IMG/VR virus record: IMGVR_UViG_3300009537_000036 | Coordinates: 1-44,736 of that record | DNA length: 44,736 bases | Source: a virus | Reading direction: 5' to 3' (one strand) | Shown here: positions 17,534 through 26,230 of the stretch, piece by piece | How positions within the stretch are numbered: position 1 is the stretch's first letter | How the letters are laid out: every line of letters begins with the position of its first letter | Made by a program: the position numbers and the translations under genes | The notes under the pieces: model-generated | What the model was told of the DNA's origin: nothing | The model's input: the letters and a program-made list of their open reading frames with translations, nothing else | Databases searched by the model: none

Positions 17534-18082
17534 ATGACTATCACGATCCCTATCGCATCTGAGGATATGTCGGTCAGCAACATGCGCGTTGCAAAATGCG
17601 TTGTTGCTGCTGATACAACTGCGGATACCAACCAGTACGATGTCATCATCGGATCTGGAGACTCGGCTGCGGTTCTAAGCCTGTTTCAGTTCCAGCATGA
17701 CTCGTATGTCTTCGATGTTGGTTGGCGCATTGTTACTCCATTCACAGCTTCTCTAACCTTGACTATCGGCGACTCGGACGATGCCGATGGCTGGTCGAAT
17801 GCGGCTGCGAATGTTGGTGCAACCGTCACCGATACCGAAATCAACTGGTCACGTGGAGTGTGGGGCGGCCTGACTGTCGGCCCCGGCGATTCAGATATCG
17901 CTGCTGACACGACTTCGGCCCCTGCGTATGCTCAACATGGTCGAACCATGATCGCTGACACAGTTGGGGCTCCGCTTAACCTAACCGCCACAGTTGGTGG
18001 CGCGGTTCCTGCTACGGGCGTTCTTGAGGTGTACGCTATGTACATGCTCATGGGCTCGCAGAAGAACACGCTGTCAACGTAA
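17534..18082 (+). CDS. Decoration-like structural protein 2
   Basis: This 182-residue beta-rich protein is a paralogue of the preceding gene: both share an FTAS-beta-strand-GDxxDxxGW-GAT core, here near residues 76-105. It has few charged residues and many Thr, Ala, Asp and Gly, typical of phage surface proteins. A GGGGG run precedes the ATG by a few bases. The final part (VLEVYAMYMLMG) mirrors the AIFYCIYSQL ending of protein 1. Its role is probably virion decoration or fibre attachment; this is inferred from neighbours. Confidence 0.7.
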   Translation: MTITIPIASEDMSVSNMRVAKCVVAADTTADTNQYDVIIGSGDSAAVLSLFQFQHDSYVFDVGWRIVTPFTASLTLTIGDSDDADGWSNAAANVGATVTDTEINWSRGVWGGLTVGPGDSDIAADTTSAPAYAQHGRTMIADTVGAPLNLTATVGGAVPATGVLEVYAMYMLMGSQKNTLST

Positions 18083-18102
18083 AGGAGCCAGGAGAATAAG
18101 AT

Positions 18103-18555
18103 ATGGCTATCAAGAATGCACGACGCCCTGGCTACCCTGGCTGGCCTGAGAAGCCCATCTCTGAACTTCAAACGTACAAGATTCGGGCTGATCGCATCAA
18201 CTATGACACCAGCACTGGAGAGCTAGAGCTGTTCAGCCTGCCTGCTGGCACCCTTGTGGTTTCACTTGAGTGGCAGACAGTCGCAGCCTGGGCTGACTCT
18301 GAGATGTCGAACCCCATGATCCTGCTTGGAGATACGTCTAACTACCGGAAGTACGGTGTTCTGGGCCAGGCGCAGTTGGGCTCCACAGGCAATGGCAAGA
18401 TCGATGTGAACTTCGATAGCACTGGTGAAAGCAAGATCGTTGCTTACATTGTTACTCAGGGAGCCAAGCCTGTTGCCCCCGCTGCAGGGAATCTGGATAT
18501 CTGGCTGACCTATCGCCCGTTCAGTGAATCCCAGTCATGGGTCAACAGCACGTAA
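18103..18555 (+). CDS. Decoration-like structural protein 3
   Basis: This 150-residue protein starts after an AGGAG site. The N-terminus is basic and Pro-rich (KNARRPGYPGWPEKP); the rest is beta-rich, with LPAGTLVVSLEWQTVAAW and an ILLGDTSNYRKYG segment that parallels the GDxxDxxGW core of the two preceding proteins more weakly, and an ending NLDIWLTYRPF that parallels theirs. It is therefore probably a diverged third member of the same group. A strong hairpin follows the gene, so it may end a capsid-region transcript. Confidence 0.7.
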   Translation: MAIKNARRPGYPGWPEKPISELQTYKIRADRINYDTSTGELELFSLPAGTLVVSLEWQTVAAWADSEMSNPMILLGDTSNYRKYGVLGQAQLGSTGNGKIDVNFDSTGESKIVAYIVTQGAKPVAPAAGNLDIWLTYRPFSESQSWVNST

Positions 18556-18574
18556 ACATAATCCTGTCGTAGAA

Positions 18575-18609
18575 GGCTGGGGAGGCGGTTCTCCGCCGCT
18601 TCCCCGGCC
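18575..18609 (+). terminator. Strong GC-rich hairpin between capsid and tail gene blocks
   Basis: A stem of about 15 pairs (two or three G-T) folds 18575-18589 against 18595-18609 with a 5-base loop. It occupies most of the 72-base gap between the decoration genes and the next gene. There is no downstream T-tract, so it is either a weak intrinsic terminator, a transcript-processing site or a stabilising 3' structure for the abundant capsid mRNA. Confidence 0.5.
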
Positions 18610-18627
18610 CGGAGACCTTAGTCTACT

Positions 18628-19965
18628 ATGGACGAAAAAGAGTTTGAGGATAAAGCTCTCAAGGAGCAGGCGTCTGCATCGGTTCTGGAGTCATGGAGCC
18701 GAGAGGCTGACGCCGCTTTTCGTAAGTTGAGAGACGGAAAAAAGACCATCGCCATCGTTGGGTTCTCCCCAACATCTCGTCATCTTGCACCTATGGATGA
18801 CGACAGGGTAGAAATCTGGGGTGTGAATGAGGCCCATCGCCATCGCACCTCCTACATGAAGAGGTGGGACCGCTGGTTTCAGATACACAAGCGGTGGGAC
18901 TTTACCAAGACAGGAACGGCTGCCGCCAAGGAGCATTGGGAATGGCTGCAACAGGATCATGGCCACCCAATCTACATGCAGGAAGTCCACCCGGACATTC
19001 CTTCAAGCGTAGAGTTGCCCATGGATGAAATCAGGGCACGGTTCCCCGGACCAAAAGAGCTCCTCCCAACTGGGGAAGAGGCCGAGAGGTTCTATATGAC
19101 CTCGACCTTTGCCTACATGTGCGCCATGGCTATGCTTGTGATTGAGGAGCATAGGCCGGAGGGATGGAAGCTTGACGACCCTCCATACGGACGCATCGAA
19201 GTCTATGGCTTCGATATGGCTACCTTCACAGAGTTCCAGTATCAAAAGGGCTCAACCGAGTTCTGGATCGGATACGCCAGAGGGCGTGGCATAGAAGTGA
19301 CAGTGCCATACAAGTCCAGGCTCCTAGCTGGAAAGCTGTATGGATACGAAGTCTCACGGGTTATTGGAAAGTCTCACATCCAATCCGTGCTCGAAGAGAT
19401 ACTACCAAAGAAGGAAGCTCTCCTCAAAGAGGTGAGAGATGTATCGGAGCAGCGCAAGTTCTTGGAAAGTGGCAACAAACTGAAAGAGGCACAAGTCCTA
19501 TTTCAGAAAGAGATTGAGCTGGCCAGGGATTTGAATGTGGAATGGGGCCGCGTTCAAGAGCTTGAAGATCTCATCCGGTACATTGAGGCCGCCAGTAAGG
19601 GAGATGAAGAGATCCTTATCAATCGTCAGCTGCTTGAGTTCCGATGGGGGCTGATTAATAAGGAACGAGCTGAGGCTCTGCAAACGTTGCATGTTGCAAG
19701 AGGACGGCGCAGTATGAAGCAGGAGGACATCATTCCAGTCCTACAGGGCAAAGAGTTGGAAGACACTGAGCGGGATAAGTTGGAGAAGACTGGACAGGAG
19801 ACATTCCAGGCGGAGTTTGATGCCGCAAGTATGGTGAATGCACTGCACGGTAGACAGAAGATACTGGCCGAGTTCATCCGGTACCTGGATAACCAGGATC
19901 CAGATGACCAACTCGTGGCTGCCGTCATGAACGCCGACCCACTCAAGAAGGCTGAGGGAGAGTAA
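18628..19965 (+). CDS. Rossmann-like domain plus coiled-coil protein, unknown role
   Basis: This 445-residue protein has two parts. Residues 40-235 look like a Rossmann-type domain found in many phages and related to MptE/DUF115-like proteins: IAIVGFSPTSRH (about 42-53), then EIWGVNEAHRHR, RWDRWFQIHKRWDF, and IEVYGFDMAT followed by EFWIGYARGRGIEV. Residues 250-420 are a long charged coiled coil. The Rossmann part may bind a nucleotide or sugar-nucleotide, but I cannot name a substrate. Its stop overlaps the next start (TAATG). Its position at the border of head and tail genes suggests a virion-linked or assembly role. Confidence 0.7.
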   Translation: MDEKEFEDKALKEQASASVLESWSREADAAFRKLRDGKKTIAIVGFSPTSRHLAPMDDDRVEIWGVNEAHRHRTSYMKRWDRWFQIHKRWDFTKTGTAAAKEHWEWLQQDHGHPIYMQEVHPDIPSSVELPMDEIRARFPGPKELLPTGEEAERFYMTSTFAYMCAMAMLVIEEHRPEGWKLDDPPYGRIEVYGFDMATFTEFQYQKGSTEFWIGYARGRGIEVTVPYKSRLLAGKLYGYEVSRVIGKSHIQSVLEEILPKKEALLKEVRDVSEQRKFLESGNKLKEAQVLFQKEIELARDLNVEWGRVQELEDLIRYIEAASKGDEEILINRQLLEFRWGLINKERAEALQTLHVARGRRSMKQEDIIPVLQGKELEDTERDKLEKTGQETFQAEFDAASMVNALHGRQKILAEFIRYLDNQDPDDQLVAAVMNADPLKKAEGE

Positions 19966-20738
19966 TGAGCAGACGAAAGCGAAAGGCACGAGCTCTACAG
20001 CAAGAGCGAGAAATGATGCGTGGCAAGGTGCGCTGGGACGGCAAGGGAGAAGACCCAGCCGTAGCTGCATATCTACAGGGCCTCGTGTCTGCTGACCCAG
20101 AAGAAGCTGCTGAGCTGGCACTTGCAATGGACCGTCTCCTGAAGGGGGATGCATCTATCTTGAATGATCCAGATCAGGTAGAGACCCTGAACAAACTTCG
20201 GGCACGTGCGGCCAAGATGAAAGACGCCGAGCGCAGGTATGAAGAGAACAAGGACAAGTTCATTCAGGGACTGTGGGAGAAGCACGAGAAGTACACGCCC
20301 AGAGGCGAGAAGCTTGAAGAGGTTAGGGCACAAGGCGCACAGATGGTGCAGAATGCTATCGTATATGCTCGTGCCAATGCCTCGATTAAGAAGCAAAAGT
20401 TCAAGGAAATCATCAAGAACGGACCCAAGAGAACTGTCTTCGTTTCCGGCAATCCAGTGATGACGGATAAGGGAATGATACTTGAGCCCATCTATATCAA
20501 CATCATGGGCGTCGGTATGGTGCTACCACCTGGGCAGCACACAATCCCAGAGCCATTTGCACGTCGATACGATGACATGAAGAGAGCCGAGGCAGAGAAC
20601 CGAGCTAGATCCGCCGCTCTTGAAGAGCAGATGCGAGCGGATAAGCTCGCACAGAAATGGAATGAGATCGACACAGAGTTCGGCAGCGTTACCAATCAGG
20701 ATGATGCAGCTGCGTTGAACATTCCGGGAGTGTATTAA
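19965..20738 (+). CDS. Basic/coiled-coil phage protein, unknown
   Basis: This 257-residue protein starts in a TAATG overlap. It has a very basic N-terminus (MSRRKRKARALQQ), a long charged helical middle (about 50-145), a compact hydrophobic stretch EPIYINIMGVGMVLPPGQHTI (about 170-190) and another charged helix before an acidic C-terminal tail. The central stretch looks conserved and could be an interaction surface. No catalytic motif is visible. Coupling to the Rossmann protein upstream suggests that the two act together. Confidence 0.65.
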   Translation: MSRRKRKARALQQEREMMRGKVRWDGKGEDPAVAAYLQGLVSADPEEAAELALAMDRLLKGDASILNDPDQVETLNKLRARAAKMKDAERRYEENKDKFIQGLWEKHEKYTPRGEKLEEVRAQGAQMVQNAIVYARANASIKKQKFKEIIKNGPKRTVFVSGNPVMTDKGMILEPIYINIMGVGMVLPPGQHTIPEPFARRYDDMKRAEAENRARSAALEEQMRADKLAQKWNEIDTEFGSVTNQDDAAALNIPGVY

Positions 20739-20740
20739 GT

Positions 20741-21160
20741 ATGGGCCATGAGTATCGAACTATCTATCTGTCCGACACATCGGCAGGAAATGACAAATCC
20801 TTTACCGTCCCAACTAACAGGCTATGGAAGCTCAAGGCGGCACGGTGCGTTCTTACAGCATCCGATACGGTAGGCAATAGGGAGATCCAGCTCACTGTTG
20901 CCAGCACTGATGGAACGCCCTACGCAGATGTTCGGGCCGGGGCTGTGTTTGCTGCCAGTGCTGTAGGGTACCTGATGTTCTTCGATGGGGCAGCTCGTAT
21001 GACCAGCGTAGCTGACACGGATTGGCTCTCTATCCAGATCCCAGACATGGAGATTCCCCCAGGTCATAGTATCCGTCTGTTCGATAGTGCGAACGTAGAT
21101 GCCTCCAGCGATTCCTTTGATGTAAGGCTAGTTGTAGAGGCGCGAGGTGGAATGAACTAA
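20741..21160 (+). CDS. Beta-rich structural protein, tandem paralogue A
   Basis: This 139-residue protein is paralogous to the next gene. Both start with EYRTIYLSD-x-S, continue with a TVPTNR strand, an ARCVL/RATAV strand, a YADVRAGAV/YIEVRAGAV motif, and a closing module with ADTDW, IP, a PPG turn and an IR-x-FD strand. The composition and low charge suit a virion surface or head-tail protein. The stop overlaps the next start (TAATG). I do not recognise a named family. Confidence 0.7.
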   Translation: MGHEYRTIYLSDTSAGNDKSFTVPTNRLWKLKAARCVLTASDTVGNREIQLTVASTDGTPYADVRAGAVFAASAVGYLMFFDGAARMTSVADTDWLSIQIPDMEIPPGHSIRLFDSANVDASSDSFDVRLVVEARGGMN

Positions 21161-21630
21161 TGGCTTATGAATACAGAACAATCTATCTGAGTGACAGCAG
21201 CACAGGTGTAGACGATACAACTGGTGCCATCCCCGGTATCGCCATGGAGAAAACCATCACGGTGCCGACAAATAGGTACTACCGCATCGTCTCCCTGCGA
21301 GCAACTGCAGTATCTGCCGCAGCTGCCGGTTCCCGGCAGCTGGTGTTCACTGTGGATCCGGGATCTACTTCCGACACCACAGCGTACATCGAGGTGCGGG
21401 CCGGAGCGGTGCAGGTGGCAAACCTGACACGTTACTACATCTTCGCCCCTAACGTTGATAGGCTTACTGCATTTGCAGACACAGACTGGATTACCAGCCC
21501 GATCCCTGATGTGGAACTGCCTCCGGGTTCAGTTATCCGTGTCTTTGATGAGGCGGCTATCGGATCTACTGCCGCACCAGACGACCTTGACATTCGAGCC
21601 ATCATCCAATCACGCGGCGGCATCGCGTAA
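21160..21630 (+). CDS. Beta-rich structural protein, tandem paralogue B
   Basis: This 156-residue protein duplicates the preceding one along its length, with an insertion of roughly 17 residues after the N-terminal strand (a Thr/Gly-rich loop ending in GIAMEKTI). Both end in an Arg-Gly-Gly tripeptide plus one or two residues. The tandem arrangement points to a local duplication followed by divergence, perhaps giving two related subunits of one ring or fibre. It is translationally coupled to copy A. Confidence 0.7.
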   Translation: MAYEYRTIYLSDSSTGVDDTTGAIPGIAMEKTITVPTNRYYRIVSLRATAVSAAAAGSRQLVFTVDPGSTSDTTAYIEVRAGAVQVANLTRYYIFAPNVDRLTAFADTDWITSPIPDVELPPGSVIRVFDEAAIGSTAAPDDLDIRAIIQSRGGIA

Positions 21631-21643
21631 GTAAGGCTTAACT

Positions 21644-22780
21644 ATGAGTGAACCTTCGTATTCGAGGGCACAGATCCGAAGAGCTATCGGGAGACTGGCT
21701 CGCATGGACTTTTATATGCGATACAGTGGTGGGTCTATTGCTCTTGGTTCTACTGAGCAAACTACTACACAGATTTCCTGTGCGTCTTTGACTCAGCCCG
21801 CCGGTTTCTGGAAGGGCCAGTATGCATGGGTGATAGAGGCAAAAGAGGAGCGGCGCATCACAGACTACCAGTATGGTTCCACCTCTGGATCTCTATCCTT
21901 AGAGTATGCTCTTACTGCGGCTGCCTCGTCTTCAGATAGCATTGAAATCACATCTATCTGGCCCCCAGCTCAGATTCACGAGAGCATTGACGCCGCTATC
22001 GCACAGGCGTCCAAACAGTATCCCAGCATCATTGTTGATGAAACAATGATTGTGGAAGAGAACAAGATGGCCTATGCACTCTCTGGCCTGTCCTCAACAC
22101 CGTGGCAGCTACTCCAAGTATACCTGGAACGGAACGTATCCGGGATCACTGGCAACCCAACAGCGTCCGGTGCTACATCCCTAACCGACTCAGCCCAGGA
22201 CTTCTCGACCTGCGACACCGACCACTTTGTCTCCATCTATGCTGGTACTGGATCCGGCCAGCTGCGAGAAACTTCAACTGGAGACTCAGATGGCGTTCTA
22301 ACTGTGGCTACATGGACAACTACGCCGGACACTACCTCCTACTACAAGTTCTGGGACGCCAGCAACCAACAGCAGGACTGGGCTCGTATCACCAATATAC
22401 GGACAGATGCAGTCGAGTATCCATCCAATCTTTACTTCTCTGATTTGTATTCCGGTGACTATGGCTCTCGTATCCGACTGGTGTATCTATCCAATCAGAA
22501 CTCCCTGGCATCAGACAGTGATGTGACCACGGTTCCTCTCTTGTATGTTACACATAAAGCCCTTGCTATGATGCACGATAGTGTCATCGGTGATAATCGA
22601 GTAGACAGGGCAGTACATGCGAATCTGGCTGAATACTACAGCAACTTGGCTGACAAGTATTTGGCAGAGTCTCCTCGACGTAGACCCCCTGGTACAGTAT
22701 GGCACGGTGAGTCGCAAGGCTCAAGGGGCTCGGCTAGAAACGATAACATAGGGGATCCGCTTGGCTGGAGCAGAGACTAA
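21644..22780 (+). CDS. Head-tail adaptor-like protein with embedded beta module
   Basis: This 378-residue protein begins with an SRAQIRRAIGRLARMD helix and has a second helix IHESIDAAIAQASKQYPSI (about 110-128), then a C-terminal helical part (LLYVTHKALAMMHDSV), the pattern of head-completion or adaptor proteins. Between them is a beta module (about 167-235) with SLTDSAQDFS, a GTGSGQLRE turn and TWTTTPDTTSYYKF, a unit I recognise as recurring inside phage tail and adaptor proteins. The C-terminus is Arg/Gly-rich. It probably joins portal and tail, as inferred from its position before the beta-propeller tail protein. Confidence 0.65.
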   Translation: MSEPSYSRAQIRRAIGRLARMDFYMRYSGGSIALGSTEQTTTQISCASLTQPAGFWKGQYAWVIEAKEERRITDYQYGSTSGSLSLEYALTAAASSSDSIEITSIWPPAQIHESIDAAIAQASKQYPSIIVDETMIVEENKMAYALSGLSSTPWQLLQVYLERNVSGITGNPTASGATSLTDSAQDFSTCDTDHFVSIYAGTGSGQLRETSTGDSDGVLTVATWTTTPDTTSYYKFWDASNQQQDWARITNIRTDAVEYPSNLYFSDLYSGDYGSRIRLVYLSNQNSLASDSDVTTVPLLYVTHKALAMMHDSVIGDNRVDRAVHANLAEYYSNLADKYLAESPRRRPPGTVWHGESQGSRGSARNDNIGDPLGWSRD

Positions 22781-24649
22781 GTGGCAGAGTTTGGTGGCTG
22801 GATCAAACTGAATGGTAAGAGCTATGTGATTGACCTGCAATCCTACAAGGTGCAGGACATCACTGATTTCTCGCCGCGAGGACAAACTGGCGGCCAGTCC
22901 ATCATTCACAGCGAGCTGGGCTTGTATCAGCCGCTGCTTCAGTCGGACTGGCGACATGGCTTCGGATTCATGTGGTATGCCGATGCAATGGGCTACTTGA
23001 GAACAGAGGGGCAGGTAGACACAAGGCACCCGGATATCGCCATGCTAATGACGGCCCCATCAGACACAGATACGGCAGCTGCCACGAAGGAGGGCTTTGT
23101 CGTCTTTGATGGGAGGGTCTACTCCTATGGTTCCACAGGCTCTTCGGTGTCCGGCTTGAGGACATACTCGGCCAGCACCTGGGACAATGTTAACGACTCT
23201 GGGGCCGCAGTGTATGGCGCTATCAACTACTTGCTGCCGACGAAATCCTACCTCTTTGTCTGTCCCGACGGCAGTCGCATCGTGGCCATGGATACTGCAG
23301 ATGCGTCATCTTTGACTGGAGTGAATGCTAACTCGACAGACTACAAGTGGTTGTGCATTCATAATGGGAACATCTATGCAGGTAAGGACGACTCGAACAT
23401 CGTCTACTATGACAGTAATACAGGGCTGGCCCAGTTAGCCGGAGATCCAGCCGATGACACCAATGAAATCGTAGTGGGACAAGGAAGTTATAACACCCTC
23501 GGTGCTCTATCCTTCCTTGGGAAGCTGTATGTGTTCAAGCCCGATGGGATGTGGGAGATTGGAGAGGACAATATCTCCCGCAAGATCCTGGACTATGGAT
23601 CGCAAGCATCTGCAGATAACTTCCGCTCGTGGGCAGTGCTGAATAGCCAGATCATATACCCCATTCGAGACAAGATCTACTCCTGGAATGGTGTGCGAGT
23701 AACACAGATAACCCCACCCCCTCTCACTGATGTGTTTCCATACACGACATATGGGCGCTTTGACAACTTTGTGGTGATAGGGGAGCGGCTGTACCTTACT
23801 GCTCGAACCAATGAGTCAACTTATGAAGAGCACATCCTCTGCTTCGATGGGGTTGGATGGCATAAGATGGCAGAGCCCCTCGCTACTGGGGCCGGCTCTA
23901 TCACCGCTATGGGGTACGATGCGGCAAACGATTACCTCTGGTACCATACATCAGATACAGAGGAGACAACCCACTACATCCAGTTCCAAGCTCAATCGGA
24001 TTACCCACATGCCAACTTCCCAACATCTGGCACCCACAGCTTGGTAACTAGCAGACTGGACATGGGGTTCCGTAGGGTCATAAAGTCCACCCCATCTATC
24101 ATTGTTGGTGGCAGCAATCTTAACAGCACGCGGTATCTGCGCCTATACTATCAGACTGACGGTTCAGCCACATGGGATCCGTGGGGTGGTGCAGACTCAG
24201 TATCCAATATCGTCTCGTCGGACGGAGTGACGGAGCTGTTCAATCCACTGACCTCTGCCTATACGAACTCTATAGAATACAACCACTTGCAGCTGAAGGT
24301 AGACTTTGTAACAGACACATCTGGAAACTCGCCCGTTCTAGAGGACCTGACTGTTCGGTTCCTGATGCGACCAGATGAAAGCTATGGATACAGCTTTGCC
24401 CTTGTAGCAGCCGAGAGTGCACAGTTTGGTACCAGCATGCAAGATGACAGGCTGCCCAGACAGATCATGGATGACCTTCGGGCAGCTCGTGCAAGTAAGA
24501 CGCCAGTGTCCTACGAAGATCCATTCGGCAACGAGCACTATGTGTATGTCTCATCCTACGTAGAGCAAGCCGTTGAGTACCATGGTGATAAGCGTGGCAC
24601 ACCAGACATCGAGCACCGTGTACTTGTCAACTTGGTAGAGGTGGCATAA
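22781..24649 (+). CDS. Beta-propeller tail protein
   Basis: This 622-residue protein starts with GTG immediately after the previous stop. From about residue 90 to 400 it shows repeating four-stranded blade-like units (GFVVFDGRVYSYGS, KSYLFVCPDGSRIVAMD, NGNIYAGKDDSNIVYYD, SFLGKLYVFKPDGMWEI, NSQIIYPIRDKIYSWNG), as in phage tail nozzle or minor tail proteins with propeller folds. A C-terminal beta domain and a terminal segment (SYVEQAVEYHGDKRG) follow. It most likely forms part of the tail tube or nozzle. The stop overlaps the next start (TAATG). Confidence 0.75.
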   Translation: MAEFGGWIKLNGKSYVIDLQSYKVQDITDFSPRGQTGGQSIIHSELGLYQPLLQSDWRHGFGFMWYADAMGYLRTEGQVDTRHPDIAMLMTAPSDTDTAAATKEGFVVFDGRVYSYGSTGSSVSGLRTYSASTWDNVNDSGAAVYGAINYLLPTKSYLFVCPDGSRIVAMDTADASSLTGVNANSTDYKWLCIHNGNIYAGKDDSNIVYYDSNTGLAQLAGDPADDTNEIVVGQGSYNTLGALSFLGKLYVFKPDGMWEIGEDNISRKILDYGSQASADNFRSWAVLNSQIIYPIRDKIYSWNGVRVTQITPPPLTDVFPYTTYGRFDNFVVIGERLYLTARTNESTYEEHILCFDGVGWHKMAEPLATGAGSITAMGYDAANDYLWYHTSDTEETTHYIQFQAQSDYPHANFPTSGTHSLVTSRLDMGFRRVIKSTPSIIVGGSNLNSTRYLRLYYQTDGSATWDPWGGADSVSNIVSSDGVTELFNPLTSAYTNSIEYNHLQLKVDFVTDTSGNSPVLEDLTVRFLMRPDESYGYSFALVAAESAQFGTSMQDDRLPRQIMDDLRAARASKTPVSYEDPFGNEHYVYVSSYVEQAVEYHGDKRGTPDIEHRVLVNLVEVA

Positions 24650-25353
24650 TGAGTTGGAAGCGAAGCTACCCTACAGATAGAACAGTCAAGCCAGGAATTA
24701 GAAAGCGCATCTTCATTCCACAGCCAAAGGAGCGTGTGCTCAAGCTTCCGGCTGGTGACGCACTGCGGACAGACATCATCTCAGAGGATCCATGGTGGTT
24801 CACAATCCACAAGCGGGGCATTCGACGCCCAGTTGTGGGTACTGATCCACTAGAGGCCAGGGCCGCTCCTGAGACCAGAGTTAAGGGTTACTTACACGAG
24901 CGGGTACTGTATAAGTTCTTCAATACTTTAAGAATGTATGAGCCGGGAGACTTCACATTCCAGTCCAGCGCACAGGGGGGTAGGTTAGAGCTCGGCGGTC
25001 TGGTTGTAGACTTCCTGTTCGAGAGCCGACGCCTATGCGTACAAGTGCAGGGACCTACGCATATTGAGTTCCTACGCATGGCGAAGGATAGGGAGCAAGA
25101 TGCCATCCTTGCGGACATGGGCTACAGTGTGGAGTATGTGGAACTGAGGACAATCCGTAACGAGTTCGAGTTGGAGAATTGGGGCAGGCGGGTATTTGGC
25201 CTTGGTTCCAGTGGAGGCTCGGGTATGCTTGCCGACTCCTATCGAGCGAGCCAAGAAGACAACGCCAATGCACAGATGATGGATAGTATTCTCATTGGAT
25301 TGACAGATGTATCTGGCAATCTATCCAATGTAGAGGAAATACTAGGTATATAA
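24649..25353 (+). CDS. PD-(D/E)XK/DUF559-like protein in tail cassette
   Basis: The centre of this 234-residue protein fits the Vsr/DUF559-type nuclease core: YLHERVLYKF (Glu84), LGGLVVDFLF (Asp121), CVQVQGPTHIEF (130-141, in the place of the family's IEVDG-x-x-H), then KDREQDAILADMGYSVEYV (about 146-164). Asp121 is kept, but the usual Glu-x-Asp/Lys pair is Gln132-x-Gln134, so activity is uncertain. N-terminal residues are basic. It lies between tail genes, coupled by TAATG on its 5' side, so it could be a virion-associated nuclease or a fold reused for structure. Confidence 0.7.
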   Translation: MSWKRSYPTDRTVKPGIRKRIFIPQPKERVLKLPAGDALRTDIISEDPWWFTIHKRGIRRPVVGTDPLEARAAPETRVKGYLHERVLYKFFNTLRMYEPGDFTFQSSAQGGRLELGGLVVDFLFESRRLCVQVQGPTHIEFLRMAKDREQDAILADMGYSVEYVELRTIRNEFELENWGRRVFGLGSSGGSGMLADSYRASQEDNANAQMMDSILIGLTDVSGNLSNVEEILGI

Positions 25354-25354
25354 C

Positions 25355-26230
25355 ATGGCTACACTGGAAGAGATCCTCCAATCAGTCAAGATTCTACAAA
25401 GGAGAATAGAGGAACTACCTTATCGTATTGAAATCTCCCCAAATCAAGTGAAGATCATCAACGGCCTGTCCGATATTGATAACCGACTAGGCTTAATGCA
25501 AGCTGGAGAGTTTCGCTCTGGAAATGGAGTCACACCTGGAGACGGGTTCAGTGGTGTTCGTATTGCCTATCCAGGTCTAACCTACGATAGTAAGGTGTAC
25601 AACATCGTAGGTGTTGATAACGACACACTGATGGTCGGCATCGGAGCCACCGACGGCATATTTTACGGTGGCGGCGGACTAGTACAAATTGATAAAGATG
25701 GACTGTTCATTGCTAACTCCTACCAGCAAGGTATACGTTTTCCAAACGACGCGGGACTCGCCACAACTGAGGATGGAGGGAACATATACATGAGCAGCAA
25801 TGATGTATTCTACTTCATTCACAGAGATGCCACCGGACAAGTTCAGCTGCAGGTAGGACCAGATACATCGACATCAGAGGGAGCAGTGCTCAATCTGAAG
25901 ATGTACCAGGATGTGTTCTCTGGAGATACTGGCACTCCACTGCCTGGGCTGGATCTGTCTCCGGGATTTGGAGGAGGGGCACGAATCAGCATGGGGAGCG
26001 AGGTCCAACTACATGCACAGGGTACTACCAGAGGGTACACAGGTATACGTCTCAAGGGAAGCTCCGATCCCGCACCAGAAGAGGCAGACACTGGACACAT
26101 ATCAATGTACCTCAGAAACGGAAACCTAGTGGTGCAGTGGTACGATGGTGGTGCGGCCCAATTCAGGTATAAGTATTTGGCTCTAGACAGCTCCGGTTCT
26201 GCCTGGAGCGAATCAACAGATGCATTATAA
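25355..26230 (+). CDS. Tail fibre/spike-like protein with N-terminal coiled coil
   Basis: This 291-residue protein opens with a short coiled coil (EEILQSVKILQRRIEELPYR) typical of trimeric fibres, then a Gly/Asp/Ser-rich beta region, and ends with a GHISMYLRNGNLVVQWYDGG segment and a KYLAL strand that I recognise as a common tail-fibre terminal module. It probably binds the host surface or links receptor-binding parts to the tail. Its stop overlaps the next gene's start (TAATG). Confidence 0.7.
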   Translation: MATLEEILQSVKILQRRIEELPYRIEISPNQVKIINGLSDIDNRLGLMQAGEFRSGNGVTPGDGFSGVRIAYPGLTYDSKVYNIVGVDNDTLMVGIGATDGIFYGGGGLVQIDKDGLFIANSYQQGIRFPNDAGLATTEDGGNIYMSSNDVFYFIHRDATGQVQLQVGPDTSTSEGAVLNLKMYQDVFSGDTGTPLPGLDLSPGFGGGARISMGSEVQLHAQGTTRGYTGIRLKGSSDPAPEEADTGHISMYLRNGNLVVQWYDGGAAQFRYKYLALDSSGSAWSESTDAL

